A stretch of DNA of 64,000 nt, taken from assembly GCF_900406815.1 (NCBI RefSeq), contig NZ_OVCN01000004.1, positions 62,001 to 126,000 on the forward strand, written 5' to 3'. Shown here in pieces: positions 55,894-63,441 of the stretch. Every line of letters starts with the position of its first letter. Positions within the stretch are counted from its first letter, which is position 1. Source of the stretch: Acinetobacter haemolyticus. GTDB taxonomy: Bacteria > Pseudomonadota > Gammaproteobacteria > Pseudomonadales > Moraxellaceae. The position numbers were made by a program, and so were the translations under genes. The notes under the pieces were generated by a model. It ran no database searches, was not told where the DNA came from, and saw only the letters and a program-made list of their open reading frames with translations.

Positions 55894-55922
55894 AATATAA
55901 TTTTGACAATACAGGTTGTCAA
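55894..55922 (-). promoter_or_regulatory. Promoter of the SDR gene with overlapping TetR-type operator
   Basis: Minus strand: TTGACA (55922-55917), 17-nt spacer, TATATT (55899-55894). The palindrome TTGACAA-TACAGG-TTGTCAA (55903-55922) covers the -35 and spacer, so a bound regulator would block polymerase. Confidence 0.65.
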
Positions 55923-56079
55923 TATAGTACACTATGCTTTTAAGACAAATGGCAAGAACAAACATATTGCTTGTCATAAATGCTCTATCTACATTTAAAG
56001 ACATATTATTTTTAAACAGTTTGCAGTCTAAGGGCTGCTCGACATACGATATATAAACTTTTTAGGGAACGGTTTTTCG

Positions 56080-56757
56080 ATGACAACTGAGAAGCAAGCC
56101 AAGGCAAAGAAAAAAAATAGCGAAACTAAAGAACGTCAATTCAAAGGTCTTTCTTTAACTGAACGCAAAGAAGCTCGTCGGGAAAAACTGATTGAAGCGG
56201 GTATTGCAACCTACGGAACACAAGGTTTTTTTTCTGTGACCGTCAAAGACGTTTGTAACGAAGCCAAACTTACTGAACGCTATTTTTATGAGTCTTTTAA
56301 AAAAAGCGAAGAACTCTTTCAAACCGTTTTTTTACGTATGATCAGTAAAATGCAAAGCTGTTTGACCCAAGCTGTACTCATGGCTGCACCTGAACCAAAA
56401 AATATGGTCACAGCAGGTTTATCCGCGCTACTGAATACCATAAAAGATGATCCACGGATGGCACGGATTATTTATATCGATGCAATGCTCGTCCAAGACC
56501 TACACAATCAAGCGACGATCCAAGAAACCCTGACGCAATTTGACCGGATTATTCAAGGCTTTGTAATGATTACTATGCCCAATGTACCGCAAACCACAGA
56601 AGAAGTGTCACTAATGGCGACAGGTTTAAATGGCTATGTGACCCATATTATTATCCGTTGGGTATCAGAAGGCTTTAAACAGCCTTTAGAAGACGTCCTA
56701 AATGCCTGTTGTACCGTATTTTTATCATTTATTGAATACACGGCACAAAAAAATTAA
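56080..56757 (+). CDS. TetR/AcrR family regulator
   Basis: A 225-residue repressor with a basic N-terminal extension (KQAKAKKKNSETKER) before the HTH domain at about 32-78 (REKLIEAGIATYGTQGFF, then LTERYFYESFKKSEELF). The C-terminal half is a ligand pocket of unknown specificity. It is divergent from the SDR gene; the palindrome at 55903-55922 is the likely operator. Confidence 0.88.
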   Translation: MTTEKQAKAKKKNSETKERQFKGLSLTERKEARREKLIEAGIATYGTQGFFSVTVKDVCNEAKLTERYFYESFKKSEELFQTVFLRMISKMQSCLTQAVLMAAPEPKNMVTAGLSALLNTIKDDPRMARIIYIDAMLVQDLHNQATIQETLTQFDRIIQGFVMITMPNVPQTTEEVSLMATGLNGYVTHIIIRWVSEGFKQPLEDVLNACCTVFLSFIEYTAQKN

Positions 56758-56844
56758 AATCGTTTTACAGTTTTGTGACAAATGTAACAGCTACAAGACA
56801 ATGATATTAAACAGATGAATTTATTTGTTTTAATTTCAGGCAAA

Positions 56845-56862
56845 CTGTCATCAATTAGTCAC
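56845..56862 (+). promoter_or_regulatory. Probable Pho box upstream of phoB
   Basis: CTGTCATCAATTAGTCAC matches the PhoB consensus CTGTCATAAATCTGTCAC at 15 of 18 positions; another CTGTCATAACAAC lies closer to the gene. Suggests autoregulation. Confidence 0.55.
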
Positions 56863-57007
56863 TCCTCTGCCCCATAATTGTCACAATTTATTGCTAAATT
56901 CGACTTTATTTACTCTTTTGCAATGATATTGTCATAATTAATCTTTGTAATAAGCCTGTCATAACAACAAAACGGTTAACCGTTACAGATTTTGAGGGTA
57001 TTGCGCT

Positions 57008-57718
57008 GTGAAAGATGACTATATTTTAATTGTCGATGATGAGCTACCGATTCGCGAAATGATCCATACCTCTTTGGATATGGCAGGCTTCCAATGTTTA
57101 CAAGCTGAGGATGCTAAGCAAGCGCACCAGATTATCGTTGATCAGCGTCCTGCTCTTATTTTGCTGGATTGGATGCTACCGGGTGGAGTGAGCGGTGTAG
57201 ATTTGTGCCGACGCTTGAAACGAGATGACAACTTGGCAGAGATTCCAGTGATCATGCTTACCGCTCGAGGTGAAGAAGATCATAAAGTTCAAGGTCTCGA
57301 TGCTGGTGCTGACGACTACATGACTAAACCTTTTTCGACCCGCGAACTGGTTTCACGTATCAAAGCAGTTTTACGTCGTGCCAATGCGCTGAGCGGTGAA
57401 AAAGTGATTGATGCCAATGGCTTAATGCTAGATCCTGTGAGCCAGCGTGTGAGCTTTGGTGATAGCATTCTCGATATGGGCCCAACTGAATATCGTTTAC
57501 TCGCTTTCTTTATGACACATCCAGAACGTGCTTATACACGTGCCCAATTACTTGACCAAGTATGGGGTGGAAACGTGTATATTGAAGACCGTACCATTGA
57601 TGTGCATATTCGTCGTTTACGCAAAGTGTTAGAACCTTTTGGTGTGGATCGCTTTGTTCAAACAGTACGTGGCACAGGTTATCGTTTCTCTACACGAGCT
57701 GATTTAGCAGCAGGTTAA
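57008..57718 (+). CDS. phoB: Phosphate response regulator PhoB
   Basis: A 236-residue OmpR-type regulator. Receiver domain 1-120: acidic pocket VDDE near 10, phosphorylated Asp in [12 protein letters not shown] near 54, MLTARGEE near 83, Lys in DYMTKPF near 106. Winged-helix output domain 135-232 ends [14 protein letters not shown] and TVRGTGYRF. The start is GTG with a GAGGG SD. Activates the phosphate-starvation regulon. It is followed nine bases later by phoR. Confidence 0.96.
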   Translation: MKDDYILIVDDELPIREMIHTSLDMAGFQCLQAEDAKQAHQIIVDQRPALILLDWMLPGGVSGVDLCRRLKRDDNLAEIPVIMLTARGEEDHKVQGLDAGADDYMTKPFSTRELVSRIKAVLRRANALSGEKVIDANGLMLDPVSQRVSFGDSILDMGPTEYRLLAFFMTHPERAYTRAQLLDQVWGGNVYIEDRTIDVHIRRLRKVLEPFGVDRFVQTVRGTGYRFSTRADLAAG

Positions 57719-57726
57719 ACCCCTTT

Positions 57727-59082
57727 ATGTATGAACCATATCCCGTCCCTGAGCTGGCACGCGAACATCAACGTTTTCAATACAGCAGCTTATGGACGTT
57801 TGCAAAACAAGATTTAAGACTATTATTGTTTTTCTTATTGATTGCGAGCTTAATCGGATTTGGAGTTGGGTACTTTTGGAGCTGTATTTTCGTCGCTTTT
57901 GTGGTGTTTTTTATCCTACAGCTTCGCTCACTTTATCTCGTCAATGAATGGATCTCTAACCGCCCTTACGATATGCCACCCAACCTCAATGGGATTTGGG
58001 GCGCATTATTGTTCAACGTTTATCGCGCTCAACGCCAAGAACGTATTGTGCAAGCTGAAATGGTGGGTTTAATTGATCGTGCTCAATCATCATTGGTGGC
58101 GTTGGCAGAAGCGGTTGTTTTGATTGACGATCAACATCAGCTCGAATGGTGGAATCCTGCTGCAGAAAAATTATTGGGCATCAATCCAATGGACCGCGGG
58201 CGTAACTTATTGTCGATCTTGCGCCAACCGAATTTTATTGAATATTTTAATCATAGCGATCAAGCACCTGATGGTATTCGTCTACAAGCACAAATGGATG
58301 AAGAGCGTTATGTACAAGTCAAAATTACCCGCTTTGGTGGTGAAAGTCGTCTATTAGTGGCACATGACATCACCCGTATGCATAACCTTGAACAAATGCG
58401 TAAAGACTTTGTGGACAATATTTCGCATGAGTTACGTACCCCGCTGACCGTACTCAGTGGCTATATCGAAACCTTTACTGATCAGGACGATATCACCCCG
58501 CGCTGGAAACGTGCTTTTACTCAAATGCAGTCACAAACCAAACGTATGAATGCATTGGTTAATGATTTATTGCTCTTGTCCAATCTCGAAAATAATAAAA
58601 AAGTAGCGAAAAATCAGATTATTGAGATGGCAAATTTGATGAATCAATTGTTCGATGATGCCCGTGCCTACAATCTCGATTATGGTCATACCCTCAACTT
58701 AGACATTGATAGTCACTGTGACCTGATCGGCTCAGACATGGAAATTGCCAGCGCTTTCAGCAACCTCATTACCAATGCAATTAAGTACACACCTAAAGGT
58801 GGCATCATTACCATTGGATGGCATAAAGACGGTGATCAGGCCTACTTTACCGTTCAAGATAATGGTATTGGTATAAATCCTAAACATTTACCTCGCTTAA
58901 CTGAACGTTTTTATCGGGTGGATAGTGCGCGTAGCCGTCAAACAGGGGGAACAGGTTTAGGACTTGCGATTGTGAAACATGTATTAATGCAACACGGGGC
59001 ACATCTTGAAATCAGCTCCAAAGAAAATGAAGGCTCAACCTTTACAGCTGTTTTTCCAAAAGAACGTCTCTATATTGGATAA
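57727..59082 (+). CDS. phoR: Phosphate regulon sensor kinase PhoR
   Basis: A 451-residue membrane histidine kinase. Two N-terminal helices (about 32-75) without a large periplasmic loop, typical of PhoR; a PAS domain near 115-215; HisKA with the phospho-acceptor in DNISHELRTPLTV near 238; and HATPase with N box NLITNAIKYTP and GTGLGLAIVKH near 415. Senses phosphate status through the Pst transporter and PhoU, neither of which is in the window. Confidence 0.96.
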   Translation: MYEPYPVPELAREHQRFQYSSLWTFAKQDLRLLLFFLLIASLIGFGVGYFWSCIFVAFVVFFILQLRSLYLVNEWISNRPYDMPPNLNGIWGALLFNVYRAQRQERIVQAEMVGLIDRAQSSLVALAEAVVLIDDQHQLEWWNPAAEKLLGINPMDRGRNLLSILRQPNFIEYFNHSDQAPDGIRLQAQMDEERYVQVKITRFGGESRLLVAHDITRMHNLEQMRKDFVDNISHELRTPLTVLSGYIETFTDQDDITPRWKRAFTQMQSQTKRMNALVNDLLLLSNLENNKKVAKNQIIEMANLMNQLFDDARAYNLDYGHTLNLDIDSHCDLIGSDMEIASAFSNLITNAIKYTPKGGIITIGWHKDGDQAYFTVQDNGIGINPKHLPRLTERFYRVDSARSRQTGGTGLGLAIVKHVLMQHGAHLEISSKENEGSTFTAVFPKERLYIG

Positions 59083-59104
59083 ATGTACAGTTGAATAAAT
59101 ACTG

Positions 59105-59137
59105 ACAGCCGATCCTGAAAGATCGGCTGTTTTTTTG
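59105..59137. terminator. Terminator of phoBR
   Basis: ACAGCCGATC-CTGAAA-GATCGGCTGT followed by TTTTTTT. Confidence 0.88.
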
Positions 59138-59143
59138 GTTGAA

Positions 59144-59596
59144 TTAATTATTTACCACTGAATTCAACTGCTTTGCTTCAAGTAAATGACTGGGTAAACC
59201 AAAAATATGATCAAAGAAATAGTTATACACAAAGGTATAACACGGGATAAGGACCATCAAACTAAAATCCAATAAGAATGCTTTGAGCAAACTAATCTGC
59301 ATCCACCACGCAATCAATGGAATCAAGATTGTCACTAAAACAATTTGGAATCCAATCGCATGAGCGACCCTTCTTTTCACAGTACGGGTTTTAGAAGTTT
59401 GTCGTTTTTCCCACATTTCAAAAACATAGTTGTAGAAAAAATTTACGGTCACCGCAATGACTGCTATTACAACCGATAATGGTCCTGTATGGCTCATACT
59501 TGTGCCTGAAAGTACCGCCAAAATCATCGCACAGATCAAAAAGCTAAACACTTCATAGAAAAAAACATAAGTTACTCTTCTTTTCGTTCCTTGCAT
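59144..59596 (-). CDS. PACE-family efflux transporter (AceI-like)
   Basis: A 150-residue protein with four helices forming two bacterial transmembrane-pair domains, as in the chlorhexidine pump AceI. YVFFYEVFSFL near 12 contains the conserved Glu needed for transport; the second half has KRRVAHAIGFQIVLV, as in AceI. PACE proteins export biocides or polyamines. ATG 59596 has AGGG five bases upstream; a GTG six bases earlier is less likely. The divergent LysR gene parallels aceI-aceR. Confidence 0.88.
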   Translation of the reverse strand: MQGTKRRVTYVFFYEVFSFLICAMILAVLSGTSMSHTGPLSVVIAVIAVTVNFFYNYVFEMWEKRQTSKTRTVKRRVAHAIGFQIVLVTILIPLIAWWMQISLLKAFLLDFSLMVLIPCYTFVYNYFFDHIFGLPSHLLEAKQLNSVVNN

Positions 59597-59639
59597 GATC
59601 ACACCCTAAAACTAACAATGACTGGATTTTACGCCTTAC

Positions 59640-59670
59640 ATCTGATAAAAAAAGTCAATCGTTATCAGAT
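59640..59670. promoter_or_regulatory. Inverted repeat between the PACE and LysR genes
   Basis: ATCTGATAA (59640-59648) and TTATCAGAT (59662-59670), 9-bp arms with 13 bases between. A candidate LysR-type site for the divergent pair. Confidence 0.6.
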
Positions 59671-59690
59671 TTACTGACAAGGAAATCGCT

Positions 59691-60581
59691 ATGAAACTAA
59701 GCAGTGAGCAGCTTGAATTGATTCTAGAAATCATTGATCGCGGCAGTTTTTCTGCGGCGGCTCGTGCTTTAAATCGAGTTCCTTCCGCAGTAAGCATGGC
59801 GATTGCCAATCTAGAAGCTGAATTGAACTTAAAATTATTTGAACGCAGCAAAAATCATCTAGCGCCAACGGAGATTGCGCTTTCAATTGAACCCCATGCA
59901 AGACTGATTGTGACAAAGCTACGTCAGCTCGAAATGCATCTTTCTGAACTTTCAACAGGATTAGAAACTCGCATTTGTATTGGTGTCGCAGCCGATATCA
60001 ATCAAAAAATCATCTTAAAGGGCATTGAACAATTAATTCAGCACTATCCTCTTTTAAATATTGAAATGGTTTGCGCACCACAGCAAGAATTAAAAGCACG
60101 CCTACAGAACAATGAAATTGATTTATATATTGCTTATAGCTCATCAAATATCGATATCAATCAACGCTTTCGACTATTAGGTGTTGAACAATTTGTCGCA
60201 GCCATTTGCCCTGAGCAAGCACAGCAACTCAAGGCACAGCATAAAAATGAGCTCACCATGTTGTCTGAATTTAGACAAATTATTGTGGCTAGTAAAAATT
60301 ATCCTCTACCCGATCCTCGTATTTTGGTTTCTGACTCGTATTGGTACACCGACAATCTATCGATGGCAATACATATGGTAGAACAAGGCATGGGATGGGG
60401 AAATTTTCCGCTTTCTGTCGTGTCGGAGCATTTTGCTAAGCACAGTTTAGTGCGTTTGGAGTTTAGTGACACCACCAATGGATTGGATATGCCCATCCAT
60501 GCCATTTGGTCGAGCTATAAACCTTTAAGTAAAACTATCCAATTGCTGATCGAACTGTGGGGTAAGGAAATTTTTGAATAG
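59691..60581 (+). CDS. LysR family regulator (AceR-like by context)
   Basis: A 296-residue LysR regulator. HTH at 1-60 (LELILEIIDRGSFSAAARALN, then PSAVSMAIANLEAEL) and an effector domain from about 88 (RICIGVAADINQKIILKG). In A. baumannii the divergent LysR gene AceR activates aceI in response to chlorhexidine; a similar role here is inferred from position. GGAAAT-like SD (AAGGAAATCGCT). It ends just before the sRNA A terminator, which probably serves both. Confidence 0.9.
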   Translation: MKLSSEQLELILEIIDRGSFSAAARALNRVPSAVSMAIANLEAELNLKLFERSKNHLAPTEIALSIEPHARLIVTKLRQLEMHLSELSTGLETRICIGVAADINQKIILKGIEQLIQHYPLLNIEMVCAPQQELKARLQNNEIDLYIAYSSSNIDINQRFRLLGVEQFVAAICPEQAQQLKAQHKNELTMLSEFRQIIVASKNYPLPDPRILVSDSYWYTDNLSMAIHMVEQGMGWGNFPLSVVSEHFAKHSLVRLEFSDTTNGLDMPIHAIWSSYKPLSKTIQLLIELWGKEIFE

Positions 60582-60585
60582 ACAT

Positions 60586-60617
60586 AAAAAAAGCCCGACA
60601 TCCTGTCGGGCTTTTTT
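60586..60617. terminator. Bidirectional terminator of sRNA A and the LysR gene
   Basis: GCCCGACA-TCC-TGTCGGGC with A7 on the left and T6 on the right. On the minus strand the loop is GGA. Confidence 0.9.
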
Positions 60618-60715
60618 CGTATTTCGCACTTTAGGTATAACTCCTGTCGTACCTCACGTCCTGATGTTCAAACTTATTATTTTTGTTTTATGTTTTGGAA
60701 CTTCCTGTTCCTGAT
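60586..60715 (-). ncRNA. sRNA A: Csr/Rsm-type (CsrA-sequestering) small RNA candidate
   Basis: About 130 nt read leftward from an estimated A at 60715. Five CAGGA motifs (plus-strand TCC at 60709, 60703, 60659, 60642, 60601). The last lies in the loop of the terminator GCCCGACA-GGA-TGTCGGGC, giving ACAGGAUGU, the core of the CsrA SELEX site. CAGGAAG near the 5' end can fold with GTTCC. A -10 TAATAT (60727-60722) and a GacA-type box 45 nt upstream precede it. No coding frame. A near-identical copy (sRNA B) lies at 61452-61325: two substitutions and one indel over about 137 nt. Confidence 0.82.
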
Positions 60716-60721
60716 GAGTTC

Positions 60722-60789
60722 ATATTAGGTAATTTAAAGCAATATGAATATGGGACATTGACCTTAATCAACGTAAGAAATCGCTTACA
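60722..60789 (-). promoter_or_regulatory. GacA-type box and promoter of sRNA A
   Basis: Minus strand TGTAAG-CGATTT-CTTACG (60789-60772) matches the GacA upstream activating sequence TGTAAG-N6-CTTACA at 11 of 12 defined bases. The -10 TAATAT lies at 60727-60722; there is no good -35, as expected for an activator-dependent promoter. The box centre is about 65 nt upstream of the predicted start. Confidence 0.75.
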
Positions 60790-61098
60790 TTGTTCCTATG
60801 TGGGGCCAGTTATTAGATGGGTTAAATTCATATAAAAACTGATATAGAGTTTGATAATGAATCCTCAAAATATAAGAAAAATAAATATTACATATAAAAA
60901 ACTTGAATATTATTCAATCGTATGTATAATTAAATTAACTAGAAAAAGTATAGTTTAGTAAATCTTCTTTAAGTATCGCAGTTTTAGTCATAATCCTCCG
61001 TTTTTTTTAGATCTTAAGCTCAATTCTTTATCCTTTTTCAAAGTTATACATAGCCTCATTAAGGGGCTGAAAATTATTAAAATTTAGTAGGATATATT
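60790..61098. other. Leader and promoter region of the csp gene
   Basis: No gene is seen. The stretch is strongly AT-rich and would hold the csp promoter and a long 5' leader, as in cspA-type genes. A recognisable cold box was not found. The SD AGTAGGAT lies at 61085-61092. Confidence 0.45.
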
Positions 61099-61308
61099 AT
61101 GTCTAATACAGTCACTGGTACAGTAAAGTGGTTTAACGAAACTAAAGGTTTTGGTTTCATTCAACAACAATCAGGTCCTGACGTGTTTGCTCACTTCAGC
61201 GAAATCGCAAATTCTGGTTTTAAAACGTTATATGAAGGCCAACAAGTTTCATTCAGCGTTGCTCAAGGTCAAAAAGGCCCAAATGCTGTGAACATTGTTC
61301 CTTTATAA
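61099..61308 (+). CDS. Cold-shock protein (CspA family)
   Basis: A 69-residue OB-fold RNA chaperone. [16 protein letters not shown] contains RNP1 (KGFGFI) and DVFAHFSEI contains RNP2. Length and both motifs match CspA-type proteins, which melt RNA structure. It lies between two near-identical divergent-reading sRNA genes and ends 22 nt before the sRNA B terminator, which also works on the plus strand. Confidence 0.95.
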   Translation: MSNTVTGTVKWFNETKGFGFIQQQSGPDVFAHFSEIANSGFKTLYEGQQVSFSVAQGQKGPNAVNIVPL

Positions 61309-61324
61309 TCGCTGAATAAGCATG

Positions 61325-61354
61325 AAAAAAGCCCGACATCCTGTCGGGCTTTTT
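61325..61354. terminator. Bidirectional terminator of sRNA B and csp
   Basis: GCCCGACA-TCC-TGTCGGGC (61331-61349) with A6 before and T5 after. Same hairpin as after the LysR gene. Confidence 0.9.
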
Positions 61355-61452
61355 CGTATTTCGCACTTTAGGTATAACTCCTGTCGTACCTCACGTCCTG
61401 ATGCTCAAACTTATTATTTTTGTTTTGTGTTTTGGAACTTCCTGTTCCTGAT
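61325..61452 (-). ncRNA. sRNA B: second near-identical Csr/Rsm-type small RNA candidate
   Basis: Same five CAGGA motifs as sRNA A (plus-strand TCC at 61446, 61440, 61396, 61379, 61339), same terminator and same -10 TAATAT (61464-61459). The copy is near-perfect from terminator to -10, but the upstream region has diverged except for a GacA-type box at the same distance and a shared CCCATAT. That pattern shows selection on the transcript, the box and their spacing rather than a recent, inert duplication. Confidence 0.82.
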
Positions 61453-61458
61453 GAGTTC

Positions 61459-61526
61459 ATATTAGGTGATTTCAATTGAGCTGGATATGGGTCATTGGCT
61501 GGAATTGATGTAGGAAATAGCGTACA
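61459..61526 (-). promoter_or_regulatory. GacA-type box and promoter of sRNA B
   Basis: Minus strand TGTACG-CTATTT-CCTACA (61526-61509) matches TGTAAG-N6-CTTACA at 10 of 12 defined bases. It is 45 nt from the -10 TAATAT (61464-61459), exactly as at sRNA A. Confidence 0.68.
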
Positions 61527-61671
61527 GGGCTAGTTTTATGCTTAGCAACAAATTTACTCAAACCTTTGTGGATATAGCTTTGTAAATGCCTTCGAATACT
61601 AGACTAATGTTAAAACATAAAAAGTCTTAAATTTGTGAGTAGATTCTCGCATTAAATAACATGGTTTCTTT

Positions 61672-62067
61672 TTATGATAAAAACTGTTTAACATAAATCC
61701 AAAAGAATTCAGGAATTCCAAAAAATAAAAAACCTGAAATAATGAGTAAATAAATTTTTTTAATTTTTAGATGTACTAAAATCCAAAAAACCTGAACCAT
61801 ATTTAGAATATTAAGTAATAAACCAAATATCAAAAAAATAATACCCCAGAAAATACCACCATTAGGAATAATACTTGTTGAAATTTCAGGATGTTTTAAG
61901 AGATAAAATCCAGAAACCATTACAGCAGAACCTATACCATAGTTTCGAACATGATCAAAAATAAATTTAAGATCTATTTCTTTACTATCAATTTCTAATA
62001 GTCGTCTAACAAAAAACTCTACTGGTTTATGTGTAGCAAGCTTATTATTCGTCATATATTCTCTCAT
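61672..62067 (-). CDS. Hypothetical membrane protein
   Basis: A 131-residue protein (127 from the ATG at 62055, which has GAGAG just upstream). A charged N-terminal third (EFFVRRLLEIDSKEIDLKF) is followed by three predicted helices (about 47-60, 72-95, 104-124). No recognised domain. The last gene of a three-gene minus-strand group in an AT-rich accessory block; 40 bp separate it from the 82-aa gene. Confidence 0.6.
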   Translation of the reverse strand: MREYMTNNKLATHKPVEFFVRRLLEIDSKEIDLKFIFDHVRNYGIGSAVMVSGFYLLKHPEISTSIIPNGGIFWGIIFLIFGLLLNILNMVQVFWILVHLKIKKIYLLIISGFLFFGIPEFFWIYVKQFLS

Positions 62068-62107
62068 ATTGTCATTCTTAGATAGCAGAACTTTACTCTA
62101 TGTTAAA

Positions 62108-62356
62108 TTATCTTTCTTTATTTGACTGGGAAAGAATAGAGGCTGCTAATGTCTTAGTAGTGTCGCTATATTTATCACTTTTCAAAACTTGTGATGCTTT
62201 AGACTCCATATCTGCACCAGTTTGTTTACATGAATGTGATTGAGATAAAGCCGACCCCGCTAATTCCTTCTGGATAGATGAAGATGATGGATTACGTAGA
62301 ATTTTTGATGCTAAAGAGCTGACTTTATCTGAAGTCTGTTTTGAATTTTTAGACAT
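62108..62356 (-). CDS. Small repeat-containing hypothetical protein
   Basis: An 82-residue soluble, Ser/Lys-rich protein made of two similar units: KVSSLASKILRNP...LAGSALSQS (about 11-40) and MESKASQVLKSDK...LAASILSQS (about 50-78). No signal peptide or membrane helix. I recall similar short proteins in other Gram-negative genomes but no name or function. The SD is GGAG. It starts 17 bp after the 304-aa gene. Confidence 0.65.
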   Translation of the reverse strand: MSKNSKQTSDKVSSLASKILRNPSSSSIQKELAGSALSQSHSCKQTGADMESKASQVLKSDKYSDTTKTLAASILSQSNKER

Positions 62357-62373
62357 AATTAATCTCCTATGAT

Positions 62374-63288
62374 TTAAGTCTGATCATCTTGTTTACGAAT
62401 TTTTTTGTAGCGATAGCTAGCGACTTTTTCGCGATACTCTTTGAGAGATTCCGGATAGTCTTTTATGAATCCTCCCATTCTCTTTTTACCACCTTTATAT
62501 TGATCATTTTCTCGCATTTTCTTGAGATCCGCTTTATAGCCACCAGATTTTGTCGCCCGAATAAAAGAAGCACCCGCTCTTATCCCTTCTTCTACAAAAA
62601 ATGGTGTAGCAATATTTGTGAAAAAGTAAGATGTACCATAAGGTGATAATCTAGCCAAAGTGTTGAGAGGCAATAAAACTATCTGCCCTTTTTCCTTTTC
62701 TTCTCCAATTGGTGCATGAGGTAATTCAAAATAATCAGATTTCCACTTATTTTCTAAGTGACAGAAATAGTTTATTTTTTTATTAGATTTTTCCATGTTA
62801 ATGTTTAGTTCTTTACATTTTTCTTGGGTAAATTCAATAAAATGCTTCATTCCTAAATTAATAGTTATATCTGAGATGGTATCCAACCCTAGTCCATCAA
62901 CAACTAATATTAACTCTTCTAAATCTTCAATAGCACCAGACATAACTGCTTCTGATGACATTAGTGCTTCAACTAGCTTCGATGCTTTAATTTCCCCTGC
63001 GCCACGTCCTTTATAACTTTTTTTAGTCCAACCGATACCAGTACCTTTAGGTTCTGGAAAGTGACTACATAAGTCCATTGCTAGAGTCTCATTACCCTCT
63101 TTTAATGCAGTTAGCAGCGTTTCCATGAAAGCTTTAATACATTTATGGGCATTCATACAATGAACATTATTTGTCATTGCTACACTATATGGATCTAAGA
63201 AAATCTTTGTGTCTTTCTCTAAATTTAAGTTAAGGAAATCGATTGAATGCGTTCGATCAATTTTGAAGTGTTCAAGAAAGGTAGTCAT
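62374..63288 (-). CDS. Hypothetical protein, accessory
   Basis: A 304-residue soluble protein without a recognised domain. Notable segments: DTKIFLDPYSVAM near 26, GTGIGWTKKSYKGRGAG near 82, VVDGLGLDTISDITINLG near 128 and GASFIRATKSGGYKADL near 238. The Gly-rich and Asp/Lys-rich segments could be nucleotide- or metal-binding, but this is a guess. First gene of the three-gene minus-strand group, divergent from an XRE/ImmA-IrrE pair. The arrangement resembles small defence or mobile-element modules. Confidence 0.6.
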   Translation of the reverse strand: MTTFLEHFKIDRTHSIDFLNLNLEKDTKIFLDPYSVAMTNNVHCMNAHKCIKAFMETLLTALKEGNETLAMDLCSHFPEPKGTGIGWTKKSYKGRGAGEIKASKLVEALMSSEAVMSGAIEDLEELILVVDGLGLDTISDITINLGMKHFIEFTQEKCKELNINMEKSNKKINYFCHLENKWKSDYFELPHAPIGEEKEKGQIVLLPLNTLARLSPYGTSYFFTNIATPFFVEEGIRAGASFIRATKSGGYKADLKKMRENDQYKGGKKRMGGFIKDYPESLKEYREKVASYRYKKIRKQDDQT

Positions 63289-63335
63289 TTAGGGGAGCTC
63301 CACTGCTGTTAAAACATAATATAATTTCCGGAATA

Positions 63336-63405
63336 CCGAACTTTAGATCATTATTTAACTAATTTTCTAAATAGTCAACCGTTTTTTTATGCTACTCCGA
63401 ACTTT
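63336..63405. promoter_or_regulatory. Candidate XRE operator repeats
   Basis: CCGAACTTT occurs twice in direct orientation (63336-63344 and 63397-63405), and a TTCCGGAA palindrome lies at 63326-63333, all in the 153-bp divergent intergenic region before the XRE gene. Confidence 0.4.
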
Positions 63406-63441
63406 TTTCTAGTAGAATATATAAAAAAGGAGATATCTCAA

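Noticed and set aside
60593..61466. The 137-bp duplication around csp as insertion-sequence ends or a MITE
   Set aside because: The repeats are direct, not inverted, and contain complete promoter-terminator units with CAGGA motifs; no target-site duplications are visible.
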